A DNA stretch of 64,000 nt from Stratiolaelaps scimitus (lineage: Eukaryota > Arthropoda > Arachnida > Mesostigmata > Laelapidae): assembly GCA_019614645.1 (NCBI GenBank), contig JABWDB010000113.1, positions 36,736 to 100,735 of the forward strand. The letters are read 5' to 3'. This document shows positions 23,234-33,648 of the stretch, piece by piece; position 1 is the stretch's first letter, and each line of letters opens with the position of its first letter. The position numbers were made by a program, and so were the translations under genes. The notes beneath the pieces were generated by a model. The model saw nothing but the letters and a program-made list of their open reading frames with translations, ran no database searches and was not told the DNA's origin.

Positions 23234-23509
23234 TTGTGGTTGTTGTTGCTGCTGCTGTTGTTGCTGCTGTTGCTGCTGCTTTTGCTGCTGCTGCTGTTGC
23301 TGTTGTTGTGGTTGTTGTTGCTGCTTCTGCTGCTGTTGCTGCTGCTGTTGTTGTGGTTGTTGTTGCTGCTGCTGCTGTTGTTGTGGTTGTTGTTGTTGCT
23401 GCTGTTGTTGCTGTTGCTGCTGTTGCTGCTGTTGTTGCTGTTGTCGTTGTTGTGGTTGTTGTTGCTGCTGCTGCTGCTGTGCAGAAGCTGAGTTGTCGGT
23501 GACCTCCAT
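22427..23509 (-). CDS. polyQ C2H2 zinc-finger protein with CtBP-type motif (intact copy)
   Basis: Single-exon frame of 360 codons from ATG at 23509 (MEVTDNSASA) to TAG at 22427-22429; an in-frame GTG lies eight codons upstream. Residues about 11-129 are almost all Gln with scattered Pro, Lys, Arg and Glu, coded by mixed CAG/CAA. Five C2H2 fingers follow at about 150-174 (C-x4-C, x12, H-x3-H), 180-203, 209-232, 234-256 and 260-282, each with all four ligands. TREKPF is a typical finger linker. The tail carries EYPLDLS at about 343-349, matching the PxDLS motif that recruits CtBP co-repressors. I infer a nuclear DNA-binding repressor; the target is unknown. Copies lie at 60383-61361 and 42476-42828. 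It could be a retrogene or cargo of a mobile element. Confidence 0.8.
23120..23490. repeat. CAG/CAA (polyQ) repeat tract
   Basis: An imperfect TTG/CTG run on the plus strand encodes the Gln tract of the zinc-finger gene on the minus strand. All six frames are open, giving meaningless poly-Leu, poly-Cys, poly-Val/Ala, poly-Asn/Ser and poly-Thr frames. The tract in Z unit c is about 110 bases shorter. Confidence 0.95.
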
Positions 23510-23762
23510 GTCTTCTGGTGATCGTTGGTACACGAATCGAACGAAGAGTAACGCAGAGGAACGCAGAGGAACGGCACTGCTTAAGCACTTAAGATTGTGA
23601 TGATGATAGAAGACAGAGTCCTCAAGGTTCTAATTTGAACAGTAGAAACGTCGTCAATGAGGTGAACCACAGGAGTTAAATATTCTTTAGCAGGGCACTC
23701 ACTCTCTAGCTTTGAGGTGAGGATATATGTTGTGTGTGAGAGCTGCAAGGGGCCGAAAGCCT

Positions 23763-23779
23763 ATCTATGGTCCATAGAT
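23763..23779. promoter_or_regulatory. 17-nt perfect palindrome upstream of the zinc-finger gene
   Basis: ATCTATGG-T-CCATAGAT, perfect on both sides of one central base, lies about 255 bases upstream of the gene's ATG. It is identical at 61611-61627. A CCAAT box (AACCAATCAG) lies nearby at about 23853. Its role as a binding site is inference. Confidence 0.45.
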
Positions 23780-24157
23780 GAGCCTCAACTCGTCGGTTTC
23801 ATCTCCAGCTCCGCCTCAAATCTGGCCAATTAGTGAGACGCCCACCTCGTCAACCAATCAGTTCATCCAAAAGGTCCTTTGTCTATGAGAGAGACAACTG
23901 AGATCAGAGCCATCCTCATTTAGGGGCTCCCGGTGAACTCAACAATTGCCGATAGGGATATCTCATTTTTTATTTATTATATGTGTTGTGACCTCGTTGT
24001 CGTCTTGTCGATATTGTACTTTTATGATTACTTACGCCATGCATGTTCATAAGATATTAAATGTTGGCTGTGGGTCAGCCCGGAAAATTTAAAATTAAAT
24101 TCATAAGATATTTATACTTTCGGAAAGCAATGTTGTGGTGAATCAGCAAGATCGAAG

Positions 24158-25060
24158 AAACTTATTTCCGACACTGCAATTTTAACAATACTTAGGTTCT
24201 CGACTAAAAAATAGAGTAAAACTAAGAGTGTATTATCGCCAAATTTGTCATGCAATTACGATTTCACAATTATAGTAGATTATTCTGTCAACAGATGTAT
24301 ACATTCACAATATTCAAATTATTTACAATTCACAATATTCAAATTATTTACAATTCGCAATATTCAAATTATTTACAATTCACAATGTTCAAATTATTTA
24401 ATTTACACAATTATATACCATTATCACTGCAGTCTTTTCTTTATCTCATTAGCAAACTTCCTGGTAGAGGTAAGCTCCCTAACCTCCTTCGGGAACGAGC
24501 TCCAAACCAACGGCATGCTATAAGCTAGAAACCGGCAGGTAACTACTTTGACGGCTGTAGGTAGAGCAAACTCTGTTGGCCGGCGAGAAGTTTTTCTGTC
24601 GACTACCACGATGGGGAACGCGATATCCGGCGGGATAATACCCTCGATCATTTTGAAAGCCAGAATCGCGGTGGAAACCTGACTGAACTTATCCACAGTG
24701 AGGAGTCTGTATCTGCTATAAATGTCGGCAACAGACTCTCTGCGGGTCCTTCCAAACACTGCTCGAAGTGCCTCGTTTTGAATTACTTCTCCTCTATCTA
24801 CTAACTCTTTTATATCCATTGCCCCAGATTGACATGACATATCCCAACGTCGGTATTAGCAAGGAATTGTAGATAAGCAGGAGGCAATCCGTCGGAAACT
24901 CAAGTTCTCGAAGACGTCGAATGCGAGCAATTACCTCGTAGCATTTAGGAGTGATAGCTCTTAAATGGGCAGACCATTTGAGATTCTTATGCAACCTAGA
25001 GACCGAGGCATTTAGTAGTATCCGATAACGAGACCTGCTCATAGAAACGAATGACAATTA
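24158..25060 (-). mobile_element. LINE-F 3' part with RT C-terminal region
   Basis: The minus frame 24794-25057 holds NLKWSAHLRAITPKCYEVIA and YNSLLIPTLGYVMSIWGNGY. After a frameshift near 24825 the frame 24424-24840 continues with DRGEVIQNEALRAVFGRTRR and ESVADIYS. The homologous region of 4073-5235 reads QNNALRAIAGRTRRDSVADF. The 3' untranslated end contains the 25-bp tandem repeat and the LINE-F tail (AACTTATTTCCGACACTGCA on the plus strand). It is 5'-truncated and lacks the catalytic RT palm. Confidence 0.8.
24303..24402. repeat. 25-bp tandem repeat, four units, in LINE-F 3' UTR
   Basis: Four head-to-tail copies of a unit reading TTCACAATATTCAAATTATT plus TACAA. The allelic position in Z unit c (62153-62205) has about two. 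Confidence 0.9.
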
Positions 25061-25954
25061 CAGTATGTTCATTGACTCTGGATCAGGGAGAGATCCTGTG
25101 TGCCTCGATTTTCAATTCGATATACTGGATTCCTCTTCACTGAATCCTCTGAATAGATCATGGGCTTATGGGGAAAGCTTGCTTACAACGCAAAATCAGG
25201 TAGTTAACGACACATGAAAGCTATGATTTTCACCTTTTTTGGCCAACTTCAAATCTCCAGAGACAAGTCTCCCCTCTCTATACTGACACCACGGGTGCCG
25301 AAGTCAGTGAGAAATCTTCCTACGCGACAGTCTGTAGTGTAGGTTGCGATAGTTGTGATGGTGTTCGAGATCGACGGGGTATCCGTAGATCTGAATGTCA
25401 CACTGCGTTAGACTGGTGCTTGATCGTATCTTGTTACCTATCTCTAAAGACAACACGATTCCTGGGTGCGTACTGGTCGCCGCCTCGTACATGACTGCTG
25501 TCTAGAGACCAGAGAGCGCCCGCTTTATTGTCGCACCAAGGATTCAAGTTTGGTGCGAAGTTTGCTGAATGCGTACCTATGTACGTGTGTTGTACATACG
25601 CTCAGAATAATAGGAGGATCATGATTATTGTACATTCTCTTACAAGTCCCGTGAATTGAATTATTGAGCCTGCAATTTCGACAACACTAGTGTAATATAT
25701 CACAATTATTGACAGCCAGTGTCGTCTTGTTCCGCTCTAGTGCCCGCGTTCAATTCGTTGTTAACTGTCGAAGGGCCCAGCTTATTTTCAACAAGCAGGT
25801 CACGTTGTGGAGCGTAACTCCATTCGTTCATAGAACATTGAGGCTTATTGGTCGATCTAGCACTTGTACAATGTTTAGCAAAAAAAAATGCATGATGTTT
25901 AAGGAGCATCGTCAATGACTTAGGATAGTGTAACATTCTGCTCCAGAACCATTA

Positions 25955-26160
25955 GTGGATTGTCCACGCTGACTCACAGCCTTAAACATTTGGATGTCCA
26001 CGGAACTGTGGTCGGCATTGCTTCATAAGAGGGACCCCTTAAATGCAAATCTGCAACAGCGGGGGATCGAACCCTTGTGTGTGTGTGTGCACCTCCTTGT
26101 CTCCCCCGGTTGCAAGGCGCACGCGAATGCACTGCGCCGACGGTTCTGGAACCACTGGGC
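25955..26160 (-). mobile_element. SINE-2 copy, near complete
   Basis: On the minus strand: A-box region GGCGCAGTGCATTCGCGTGC, then a (CA)n run, then the B box GGTTCGATCCCCCG, then the body AGATTTGCATTTAAGGGG and GCAATGCCGACCACAG. The tRNA-like promoter order supports a SINE. The insertion is shared with 63510-63712. Confidence 0.7.
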
Positions 26161-26400
26161 GTAGTGGGCTTGTAAGTAGTTTGTTCGCTTGATTGAACCG
26201 GAGAAGGCCTCCAGGCCTGACGTGTCTTCAAATTTGATCTCGGCCTATTCTATTTTGTCTAGACTTTCTTGTCCTGGACGACCGCATCAGACCTCAAGCG
26301 TGAGGCCAACATGTAGGACTACCGTCGACACGGTCTTTGTCCATATATACGGAGTAATATGTTCAAATATCATCTCACTGTGATATTCCCTTGTTTACGT

Positions 26401-26483
26401 CAGCGCGGTGGCTTGGAAAGCTGAGTCTCTGGCCGTAAAAGCCAGAGGCCGCAGGTTCGAATCCCGTTGCATGACATATAAGA
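26401..26483 (+). mobile_element. SINE-1 copy, head only
   Basis: It starts CAGCGCGGTGGCTTGGAAAG, keeps the CTGGC ... GCCAG stem and the B box GGTTCGAATCC, and reaches ATGACATATAAGAG, where similarity to the family tail stops. The same insertion starts at 63984 in Z unit c. Confidence 0.8.
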
Positions 26484-26764
26484 GTGTATCTCTTCCCCAG
26501 AGTCGGCACGCTTGGCATTACTTCGATCTCTCCTTCACCTATATCTAACAAATTGTAAATGTCATGTTTCGCGGCTGTAGGCTTTCTGTTTCCCGAAAGG
26601 AATCCTGCTCTTGGCCTCCGTGGTGTGAATATCGCTGCAATGATGTGTCTAGAGCTACGTATATATATCGTGTTCTGCTCAAACGGTTGACTCAAACGCG
26701 TGTACCAACGATGTTAATGTTTCATCTTATGATCTTATATATTAATCTTAATTATTTGTTGTAC

Positions 26765-26985
26765 TATGGACATTTATTCAAACATGCAGTAATTAGGAAT
26801 TATTTCTAGGGATTATTGTGGGGGATTAGCTGGGACCGGGCCTGAGGCCGACACTGTTCCGAGGAAGGCGATGACATTGCCTCTCTGCTCAGCGAGGGAC
26901 AGGCGTTGCAGAAGGAAAGATCCTGCGCGCTTGTCCCCGGTGGCGCGGATCAGCCTATGGTAGGCCCTTCGAGGAAGTTCGCAGT
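26765..26985 (-). mobile_element. RLE-LINE 3' fragment, minus
   Basis: The reverse complement matches 35020-35170: ATCCGCGCCACCGGGGACAA, GCAATGTCATCGCCTTCC, and the end ATAATCCCTAGA. Related 3'-end scraps lie at about 28735-28785 and 29865-29905. Confidence 0.75.
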
Positions 26986-27174
26986 GAGCTTATGATTTTT
27001 ATATTTTACAGAGAACTAAAGCGTATGTATATTGCAGTTCCGAAAACAAGCTTGATTTTGAAACTGAAACTGAGGTCATATCTTTGTCGAGATATATCGC
27101 TCATTCTAGAAAAAAAGGCCAAGAACATTTTACGGATGTATACGAGGGCAAATCAGGATATATTTGACGAGGTA

Positions 27175-28185
27175 GAAATAGCTCCAACCGTCTCACTGGT
27201 TACTGTCGCTGACCGGTGATTTTGAGGCCGAGCTGTGTCTCTCGTCAAAGGGCTCCAGATTTTTGTCAGCCAACCCATGCACCCCGGGTGCTCAGGGATG
27301 CACCAGTCTGTTCAGAACTGTGAACGCAATGAATCGAAGGGTTATGTACTTAGATCAAAACTGAACGCGCAGCGTGATTCCACCTGCTGGATGCGGCTTT
27401 AGAGCAGCCGATTCGACATTAGGAGACCCGAACAAAAGACCCAAGTATTTAGTAAGCTAACCCAAGCAAGTTAAGTATAGCTACTGGGGCGGTCCGATCT
27501 TTTGATTTGCTTTGATGACATCAAGTCTAGCCCGTTGACGGAACCCCGACAGCTAAGAAGGCAGGCATCATTCTCATCCGCAGTTCACACTGCGGTTGCA
27601 CCGCAGAGATCTTCCCTTCGCCGAAAAGCTCAGTCACTATCGGATGTACTTCACGATCGATGGGGCTTCGTTGGACACCCAAGTGTTTTTCGAGCAGAGG
27701 CGGTGGATCGACGGATTCACCTGTTTGCCGAATCACCCCGCAGCCAATTGCTGATGCTGATGCCGCGAAGATCCTCGAGGGTAGTGAACCCAGCTCTGCC
27801 GGACATCAGCCGAAAGTTCACAATAGCTCAGAAGCCACAGCTCACATGCGGCCATTACGAACACTTTGAGCTGTTATAGAGAACTATTGTAAATATTGTA
27901 GAATGATCGCTATATAAGTTGTTTTTTTTCTTAATTTAATGAGCTGACCCTTAACGCTTCCCCTATCTGGCATGGCTCAGCACTTAACCTTTATCTATTA
28001 GTACGAGTACCAGCTAAATTAGTTTGACGATAGTTAACTTACCCGACGTTTCGACAAGACGTAGCTGACCCAATTCATCCGACAGCGCATATATCACATT
28101 GATCAACCTAAAAAAGCGAATAATCACAATTCTATTTATTTGCCATTTCAGTCAATTATAAAAGTGGCGACAACTGTTCCTAATA
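27175..28185 (+). repeat. Rep-B copy 2 (short subfamily)
   Basis: Collinear with 48297-49325 along its whole length, including the short middle (AACCCAAGCAAGTTAAGTAT) that replaces the 370-base insert of copies 1 and 3. A plus frame at 27502-27879 is open and matches those in the other copies (CFDDIKSSPLTE, RRKAQSLSDVLHDRWGFVGH). Both short copies end at GTGGCGACAACTGT and then meet minus-strand RLE-LINE sequence. Confidence 0.8.
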
Positions 28186-28189
28186 TCCG

Positions 28190-28725
28190 CTGAAACCGTC
28201 TCAATATATCCACCTATGATGCAGTCGTCAAGGTATCAAAGCTTTAAAGATGATAAAGAGTCAACTAACTCCTTCAATGCCAGGCTGCGGGATAACATCT
28301 TTCCATTGTGAAATAGCAGAGATGGTTCATGATATGCTTGGTCAGATGGATGAGATATTTCGGGTACATGATGTCTCACCGCTTTGAGCATTAAGTCGCA
28401 ACGTGAGGAGTTGAAAGCGTTGCGAAGGTCTAGCTTAATTAGAACAGACGAGTGTGAACTACAATGGATGAAAGAACGGGGTACAATGAATTGCAGCGTC
28501 CATGCCACCGACGGTTCCAAAGCCAAGCTGATGAGGTGGAGGTCCCAAGACTGTAGTTCTTTTCTCTCGAAAGAATCTCTGCAGGAAACTTAAGCTGAGA
28601 TCCTACGTAACGTTGAAGAACACGTGCTAGGTCGTAACGAACTGTCTTTTTTACGAAGGGCAAAGAAGCGCGCACCAAATAAAAAGATGTTTAACTGCAG
28701 ACGGTTTGCGGAACCCCAGCTCCTA
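28190..28725 (-). pseudogene. RLE-LINE reverse transcriptase fragment
   Basis: The minus frame contains VLIKLDLRNAFNSSRCDLML, the palm motif carrying the first catalytic Asp, then AVRHHVPEI; a neighbouring frame has upstream RT sequence (LPFVKKTVRYDLARVLQRYV). The 5' end (about 28655-28725) matches 50370-50440, tying this to the RLE-LINE relic there. The C-terminal endonuclease domain is deleted. Confidence 0.65.
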
Positions 28726-28807
28726 ATAAATAATCTATTAGACATTTATTCAAACATACAGCAGTTAGCAATTATTATTTCTAGGGATTCTGCATTTCGT
28801 GAAGGTA

Positions 28808-29746
28808 GACGCTGCCGATTTTTTCGACATTAGGAGATCCGAACAAAAAAAACCCTATTATGATGAAACAAAGGCATATACATTACTGCACTGTAGAGGT
28901 CATGCTGCTTATGTTACGCACATCGGCTTATTTTACTAATTATGATCCGCTCTCCTAACAGCTTGTTGTTTCATTGTTCAATCAATATCAATCATACTGT
29001 ACAAGTGCAGGAAGCGACCCGCAAGAGCCGAGCATTGGGTTGCGTAGTACGCAGCCCATGATGTGAGTAATGCCTTCACACGCGGCTGCCTAAACTTTCG
29101 TGGACTTCAGTAGTTGAGCACACAAGATGTTAACTATGAATCGCGCGTACGCAGAATGACTATTGCAAGTTGTTTCACTATTCCCTAGCAGCAGACTGGG
29201 AGATAGATCCGGGATATTCCCAGATCCGAGATCAAATTCTTACAATAGCCCACTGGGGCGGTCTGATCTTTTGATTTGCTTTGATGACATCAAGTCTAGC
29301 CCGTTGACGGAACCCCGACAGTTAAGAAGGCAGGCATCATTCACATCCGCAGTTCACACTGCGTTTGCACCGCAGAGATCTTCCCCTCGCCGAAAAGCTC
29401 AGTCACTATTGGATGTACTTCACGATCGATGGGGCTTCGTTGGACATCGAAGTGTTGTCAGAGCAGAGGCGGTGGATCGATGGATTCACCTGTTTGCCGA
29501 ATCATCCCGCAGCCAATAGCTGATGCTGATGCCGCGAAGACCCTCGAGGATAGTGAACCCAGCTCTGCCAGACATCAGCCAGACGTTCACAATAGCTCAG
29601 AAGCCACAGATCACATGCGGCCATTACGAACACATGATGAGCTGTTATAGAGAACTATTGTAAATATTGTAGAATGATCGCTATATAAGTTGTTTTTTCC
29701 TAAATTTAATGAGCTGACCCTCAACTCTACCCCTATCTGGCATGAC
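28808..29746 (+). repeat. Rep-B copy 3 (long subfamily)
   Basis: It matches 5325-6235 including the 370-base segment missing from copies 2 and 4. It starts at CCGATTTTTTCGACATTAGG, so the left third is missing. The family frame is open at 29163-29519. Confidence 0.8.
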
Positions 29747-29914
29747 TCAGACCACAAACTGAAAACTATTATAAAATCATACTACTGGCTGGGCCGAAAT
29801 GCATCCAAACATTGAACTCTACGGATATATTATAGGCTAACATAAATTATTTGGCACATACAACTTCAAACATACAATAATTAGGAATTAGTTGGGAGGG
29901 GGATTAGTAAATGA

Positions 29915-30625
29915 TCCAGAGATTGGTGTAGAAACTCGTCACGAATCTAACAGCAGAAGGATTTTACCCCCATGGAGAACATACATGCCCGAAAACAGTG
30001 TGTTAAAACAGTATAATCTCTTGAGATGTATTATCTTGTGTTAATTGATTACAGTCATTCTATCGATGCATGAGTAGGATAGTTTAGCTGAGCCACTTTG
30101 TACAAATATGGTCAGTGAACAAAAACATCGCCACTTTAATTAAAAATATAATATACACGCGCACTAAATAGATATTCTGCCGATACACATCATCAGGTTT
30201 GGCACCGATATTAAGGAACATATCGAGTTCGAACTTCTTTTCGAACAGATATAATAGAGTGCCCAAATTAATCCAGGTTCACTTTGACTTGTTTAAGTAA
30301 CTCATTGAGCATTCTACTGCACATACCTGCTTCGATTTGTGTCTATGGCTAGTTACGAGATGTAGAACGAATTGCAGGCATAACAGTAGTAATAATAATA
30401 ATTAAATAATAATTAATAATAATAGTAACAATAATAATAATGATGCATTGAATTAATCATAATCGTCCGGCTGACAAAACAATAGCAGTTACTCAATATG
30501 GATTTGACACGGACAAAATCGCAGTTTGTTAAACAAACTGAACATTACTATTTACAAAAGTGGAGCCAAGCTAGGTCCCCAGATAACACCATAAACGTAA
30601 ATCCTCGCTGAACTCAGGGGCGGTA
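29915..30625 (+). repeat. Rep-C copy 2
   Basis: Collinear with 8890-9440. It carries extra sequence at about 30075-30165 and a different AAT/TAA tract at about 30390-30440. No coding content is recognised. Confidence 0.7.
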
Positions 30626-30824
30626 TAAGAGGATCCCAGAGGGTGGGTACGGGCTCCGTCTGTGGCACCTGACTCAACATCCGCCTGTTGAGCAAAGGTG
30701 TCCGTTAGTATGACAACAGTTCTGCACAAGATTCAACCAGCAGAAGCTCCCCGATTGGACGATTCCAAACGGGTCTTGTCTCAGTGTAGCGTCTCTCATA
30801 AAAGCGCCGCCGAGACAAAAAGAT

Positions 30825-31195
30825 TTCGTTGGATTTCGAGAAACCCTGTGATCAATCGCGCCGCTTCACTACATTGCGACCACATTGGCACCAAGTTCTA
30901 CCTACCCTGTAGGAGACAAGTAACATGAGCAGCTGCAGAACAAATCCAGATGCACTGGCTTGTTGTAGAGAGCTAACTGAGTTCTGCCACCCCTCTGGGG
31001 CCGGTTTGATCTATCAGGCGGAACATATGACATGGACATCGATGGTGAACTGACTTTCAACGTCTCAGATTGACTCACACAGACCCAGTTAGAACGGGTG
31101 CATATCAACTATACGCTATCGGGAACCGCACCTGCCTGCCAGATTCGGTGGCGATCACACACACCAATGCAAAGGAAGTGCTAACCGAACCTGTT
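30825..31195 (+). repeat. Z unit fragment f
   Basis: It matches 20705-21065 (for example AAGTAACATGAGCAGCTGCA, TGCACTGGCTTGTTGTAGAG, GCACCTGCCTGCCAGATTCG). Similarity fades after about 31195. No gene is included. Confidence 0.75.
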
Positions 31196-31318
31196 CACAC
31201 CCACGCGTGTATCTGGACTGGCACTAGTCTGTAGTATTTATTATCATTCATGCTGTTATTGCACTTCGTTGAACAACTTCTTATATATCGCATAGTCGAT
31301 AAGAAAAAGCAACAATAT

Positions 31319-31437
31319 AAAAATCACAGGCCGACTCGAAGTACGAGCCCGGATCTTCACTCTAATGATTAGGGACTCTCGTTCGAAATATCCGTTCGAT
31401 TATCGATAATCACTGGATTGGGAATCCTGTGATTTTT
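31319..31437. repeat. 119-bp segment bounded by 12-bp inverted repeats
   Basis: AAAAATCACAGG at 31319-31330 is the exact reverse complement of CCTGTGATTTTT at 31426-31437. The layout resembles a small MITE-like element, but there is no clear target-site duplication and no second copy in the window. Confidence 0.4.
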
Positions 31438-31784
31438 GTAGTTTCCTGACTCGGCAAAACGAATCGTATCTAGCCCTGCAGGGTTGGTGTTCCATGCGGA
31501 CGCTGTCAATAGTAACGCAAATATTGGAAATATACTCGATATATTCCTATAAGCAGTGAATCAAGCAGAATGATCTTTCAGAGGACGCTTAGTGACGCCC
31601 GACGCTCGGTATGATCTCAGAAAAAAAAAGGACCGGAGATCAACAACGCACGAATGTGCTCGTTACACCTAGGATCCAGGAACCTTCCCTCATGTGTAAT
31701 TAGGTTCGAAGAGTGTTAATCAGTGTTAGAAATATATATATATATATACATACATATATACGTATATGCATCACACTGTATGGA

Positions 31785-31925
31785 TCTCGGTGCACGGGTT
31801 CGATCCCCGCCGTTGCCCACATCTGCATTTAGAGGGGTTGTCCGTCCTACGAAACCTTATGCCGAAAGCAGTATCGTGGAGGCTAAATGTTGGCTGTGAC
31901 TGTGCCCGAAAATGTGCGATATGGA
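31785..31925 (+). mobile_element. SINE-2 fragment, plus strand
   Basis: B box GGTTCGATCCCCGCC, then ACATCTGCATTTAGAGGGG and TGGAGGCTAAATGTTGGCTG follow the family order. The A-box head is missing. A TA/CATA-rich tract lies just upstream at 31730-31760. Confidence 0.6.
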
Positions 31926-32229
31926 TCTCGCCTTGTCCCGCTTGTACTGTAGGATATGGATGTCAAGTGTGGTACCCACCAGTGGCGAGCGATTATGACC
32001 ATTCAAGAATGAATACAACATCGATTCGAATTGAAATATAAACAACGGGCACTAAAATAAACGATTTAGCCAAAAACATCCGCGCACGGTGCGGAAAAAA
32101 AACGAGGATAATTGTAATCATATAGATATTAAGTTTGTACACGACACGAAGGGGCACTGCAACGATTAAGAGAAGCTTATGAAACCGCTACATATAGAGG
32201 GACGACACTGCGATGCTTCTTGTCACACG

Positions 32230-32608
32230 GACGAGTGTGTTGTGTCATTTCGGTTTTATTCTCTGTTGTTCTCTCAAATTCGCGATACTACCCGGCACAT
32301 TCATGCAGTCGACAACTCAGTATCCGAGTGGCACAATATCGATAAAGGCATAGCACAGTCAATTTTATCACACAATGTTCGTTGATTGCCACGCTTTATG
32401 AGGCGTCGCGATTATTACATAAAATTTAGACACAACGTAACATAATAATTCATTAGCATGCATTATTATTAATCCGCTAATTCTGACTTTGTGTCGTTCT
32501 CTTTGTCGCCAGGCGGCATCGATCATCATTTTTCACTAATGAGCAAGATTTCGAATGGTTCTAGAGCGGTAAAACGATATTTCAATAAATGTTACAAAAA
32601 CGTTCACA
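32230..32608 (-). mobile_element. probable BEL/Pao 3' LTR, far end unresolved
   Basis: Downstream of the BEL pol relic on the minus strand there is a G-rich polypurine-like tract (complement of CCCCCCC at 32612-32618) and then TGTGAACG beginning at 32608, as at the start of an LTR. Without a second LTR the other boundary is a guess from typical length. A 9-bp hairpin (CCTGAAACA / TGTTTCAGG) lies beside the tract at 32617-32639. Confidence 0.45.
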
Positions 32609-32639
32609 GCGCCCCCCCTGAAACATAGTGTGTTTCAGG

Positions 32640-33130
32640 TTATAGAATTTTTTCTTAAAGATCTATCTCTCTCCTTTGGCCAAATTGATTGATTGTTCAG
32701 TATTGTCATCAGGTCGCTCTGCAATCTCGAGTGGAAAGAGCAGTTGCGCCGCTCGCCGGAAGCAAGGTCCATTAGCGAACCGTATGGTGTAGGTGCGGAC
32801 AGCACCGTCCCTTCCTGGATGGGTGTCCTCGATTCGCGCCAAGTTCCACCGGATGCGTGGAACGTTATCGTCGTGCACCAAACATACATCTCCCTTGAGG
32901 AGTGGGGCGACAGGTGGAGCTCGTCCGACGAAGCTATTATAGAACGGAGTAATAACAAATACTCCCTATACCAACGCACGGAGAGGGCTTGAAAATAGCT
33001 GGTGCGCTCAAGAAGTGCAAGACGAAGCTGGTCCTCCTCAGGTGGTCGGCCTACCGTGAGTCCATTTCGTCCGAGGCGATCCAGAGGCACAGTCGGACAG
33101 AGAGAGAGACAGATCTTTAAAAAAAATCTC
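32640..33130 (-). pseudogene. BEL/Pao retrotransposon pol C-terminus (relic)
   Basis: The minus-strand frames give LVHDDNVPRIRWNLARIEDT followed by HPGRDGAVRTYTIR, the C-terminal integrase-adjacent domain typical of BEL/Pao elements. Upstream in the protein, LALLERTSYFQALSVRWYRE and YLLLLR fit the preceding region of the same family. The two parts are in different frames, so at least one frameshift is present. The 5' part of the element is missing. The overlapping plus-strand frame is an antisense shadow in this interval. Confidence 0.75.
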
Positions 33131-33184
33131 AATTCGAAAAAATCGCTAGAATCTCAATGCTTTAAAAATTTCAATTCGAATCTA

Positions 33185-33405
33185 TGCATTGAAATAAATG
33201 CTGATAAACGTCGTGCGGCGAAGAACAGGATTTTTCAAGTGGGAGATCTGGTTCGTATTAAGAAACCAGGTATTGCAATTAAGGGTGAATCAAAATTTTC
33301 CGATCCTGTTAAGATAATAGCTAGAGTAGGGAATGCAACGTATAAAACGGATGATGGCAAATGCTGGAACATTCGAAGGTTGGCTAAAGCTGCAGCTATG
33401 AATAG
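33185..33405 (+). pseudogene. Ty3/gypsy-type integrase C-terminal fragment
   Basis: The plus frame reads FQVGDLVRIKKPG, then GESKFSDPVKI and NATYKTDDGKCWNIRRLAKA, a pattern of the C-terminal SH3-like region of gypsy-type integrases. It is bounded by a BEL relic on one side and an RLE-LINE scrap at 33574 on the other. It is isolated, without catalytic core or LTR. Confidence 0.65.
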
Positions 33406-33573
33406 CAACTTTACATCGGCTCCTTTGCATATTCTTTTTGTTTTACTTGTTTGTGTTCCACTCTTTTCAACACCTCCTCATCAGGTTTATAACAAACATT
33501 TTCTTTGTTTCGTACATCCAACCGAGAACATACTATCCTACCATGCAATAAGTCACTTGGGGCCTTATTTATT

Positions 33574-33648
33574 GCTGGCTCTTTCCTCCTGCAGCGCCTG
33601 TCCCTCGCTGTGGGGCAGAGAGGCAATGCCATCGCCTTCCTCGGGACA
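33574..33648 (+). mobile_element. RLE-LINE 3' scrap
   Basis: Almost identical to 35047-35120 (CTGGCTCTTTCCTCCTGCAG, then GAGAGGCAATGCCATCGCCT), with a 3-base insertion. A (TA)n run follows at 33655-33690. Confidence 0.85.

Larger units (their letters stand above)
19640..26400. repeat. Z unit copy a: 6.8-kb duplicated block with the intact zinc-finger gene
   Basis: Collinear with 56014-57440 (its left part) and with 57984-63983 (most of it). Order: LINE-E C-terminal scrap, a SINE-2 relic, zinc-finger gene (minus), its conserved upstream region, LINE-F fragment (minus), unassigned DNA, a second SINE-2, and SINE-1 starting exactly at the right edge. SINEs and LINE-F are present at the same places in both long copies, so they were there before duplication. 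Confidence 0.9.

Noticed and set aside
23056..23600. Long frames of poly-Leu, poly-Cys, poly-Val/Ala, poly-Thr and poly-Asn/Ser on both strands
   Set aside because: They are alternate readings of the CAG/CAA tract, which has no stop in any frame. Only the Gln frame joins a conserved finger domain.
24245..24528. Two 92-codon plus frames as small proteins
   Set aside because: They are translations of the 25-bp tandem repeat and antisense LINE-F sequence.
32179..32385. 68-codon plus frame as a gene
   Set aside because: It lies inside the probable BEL LTR and shows no motif.
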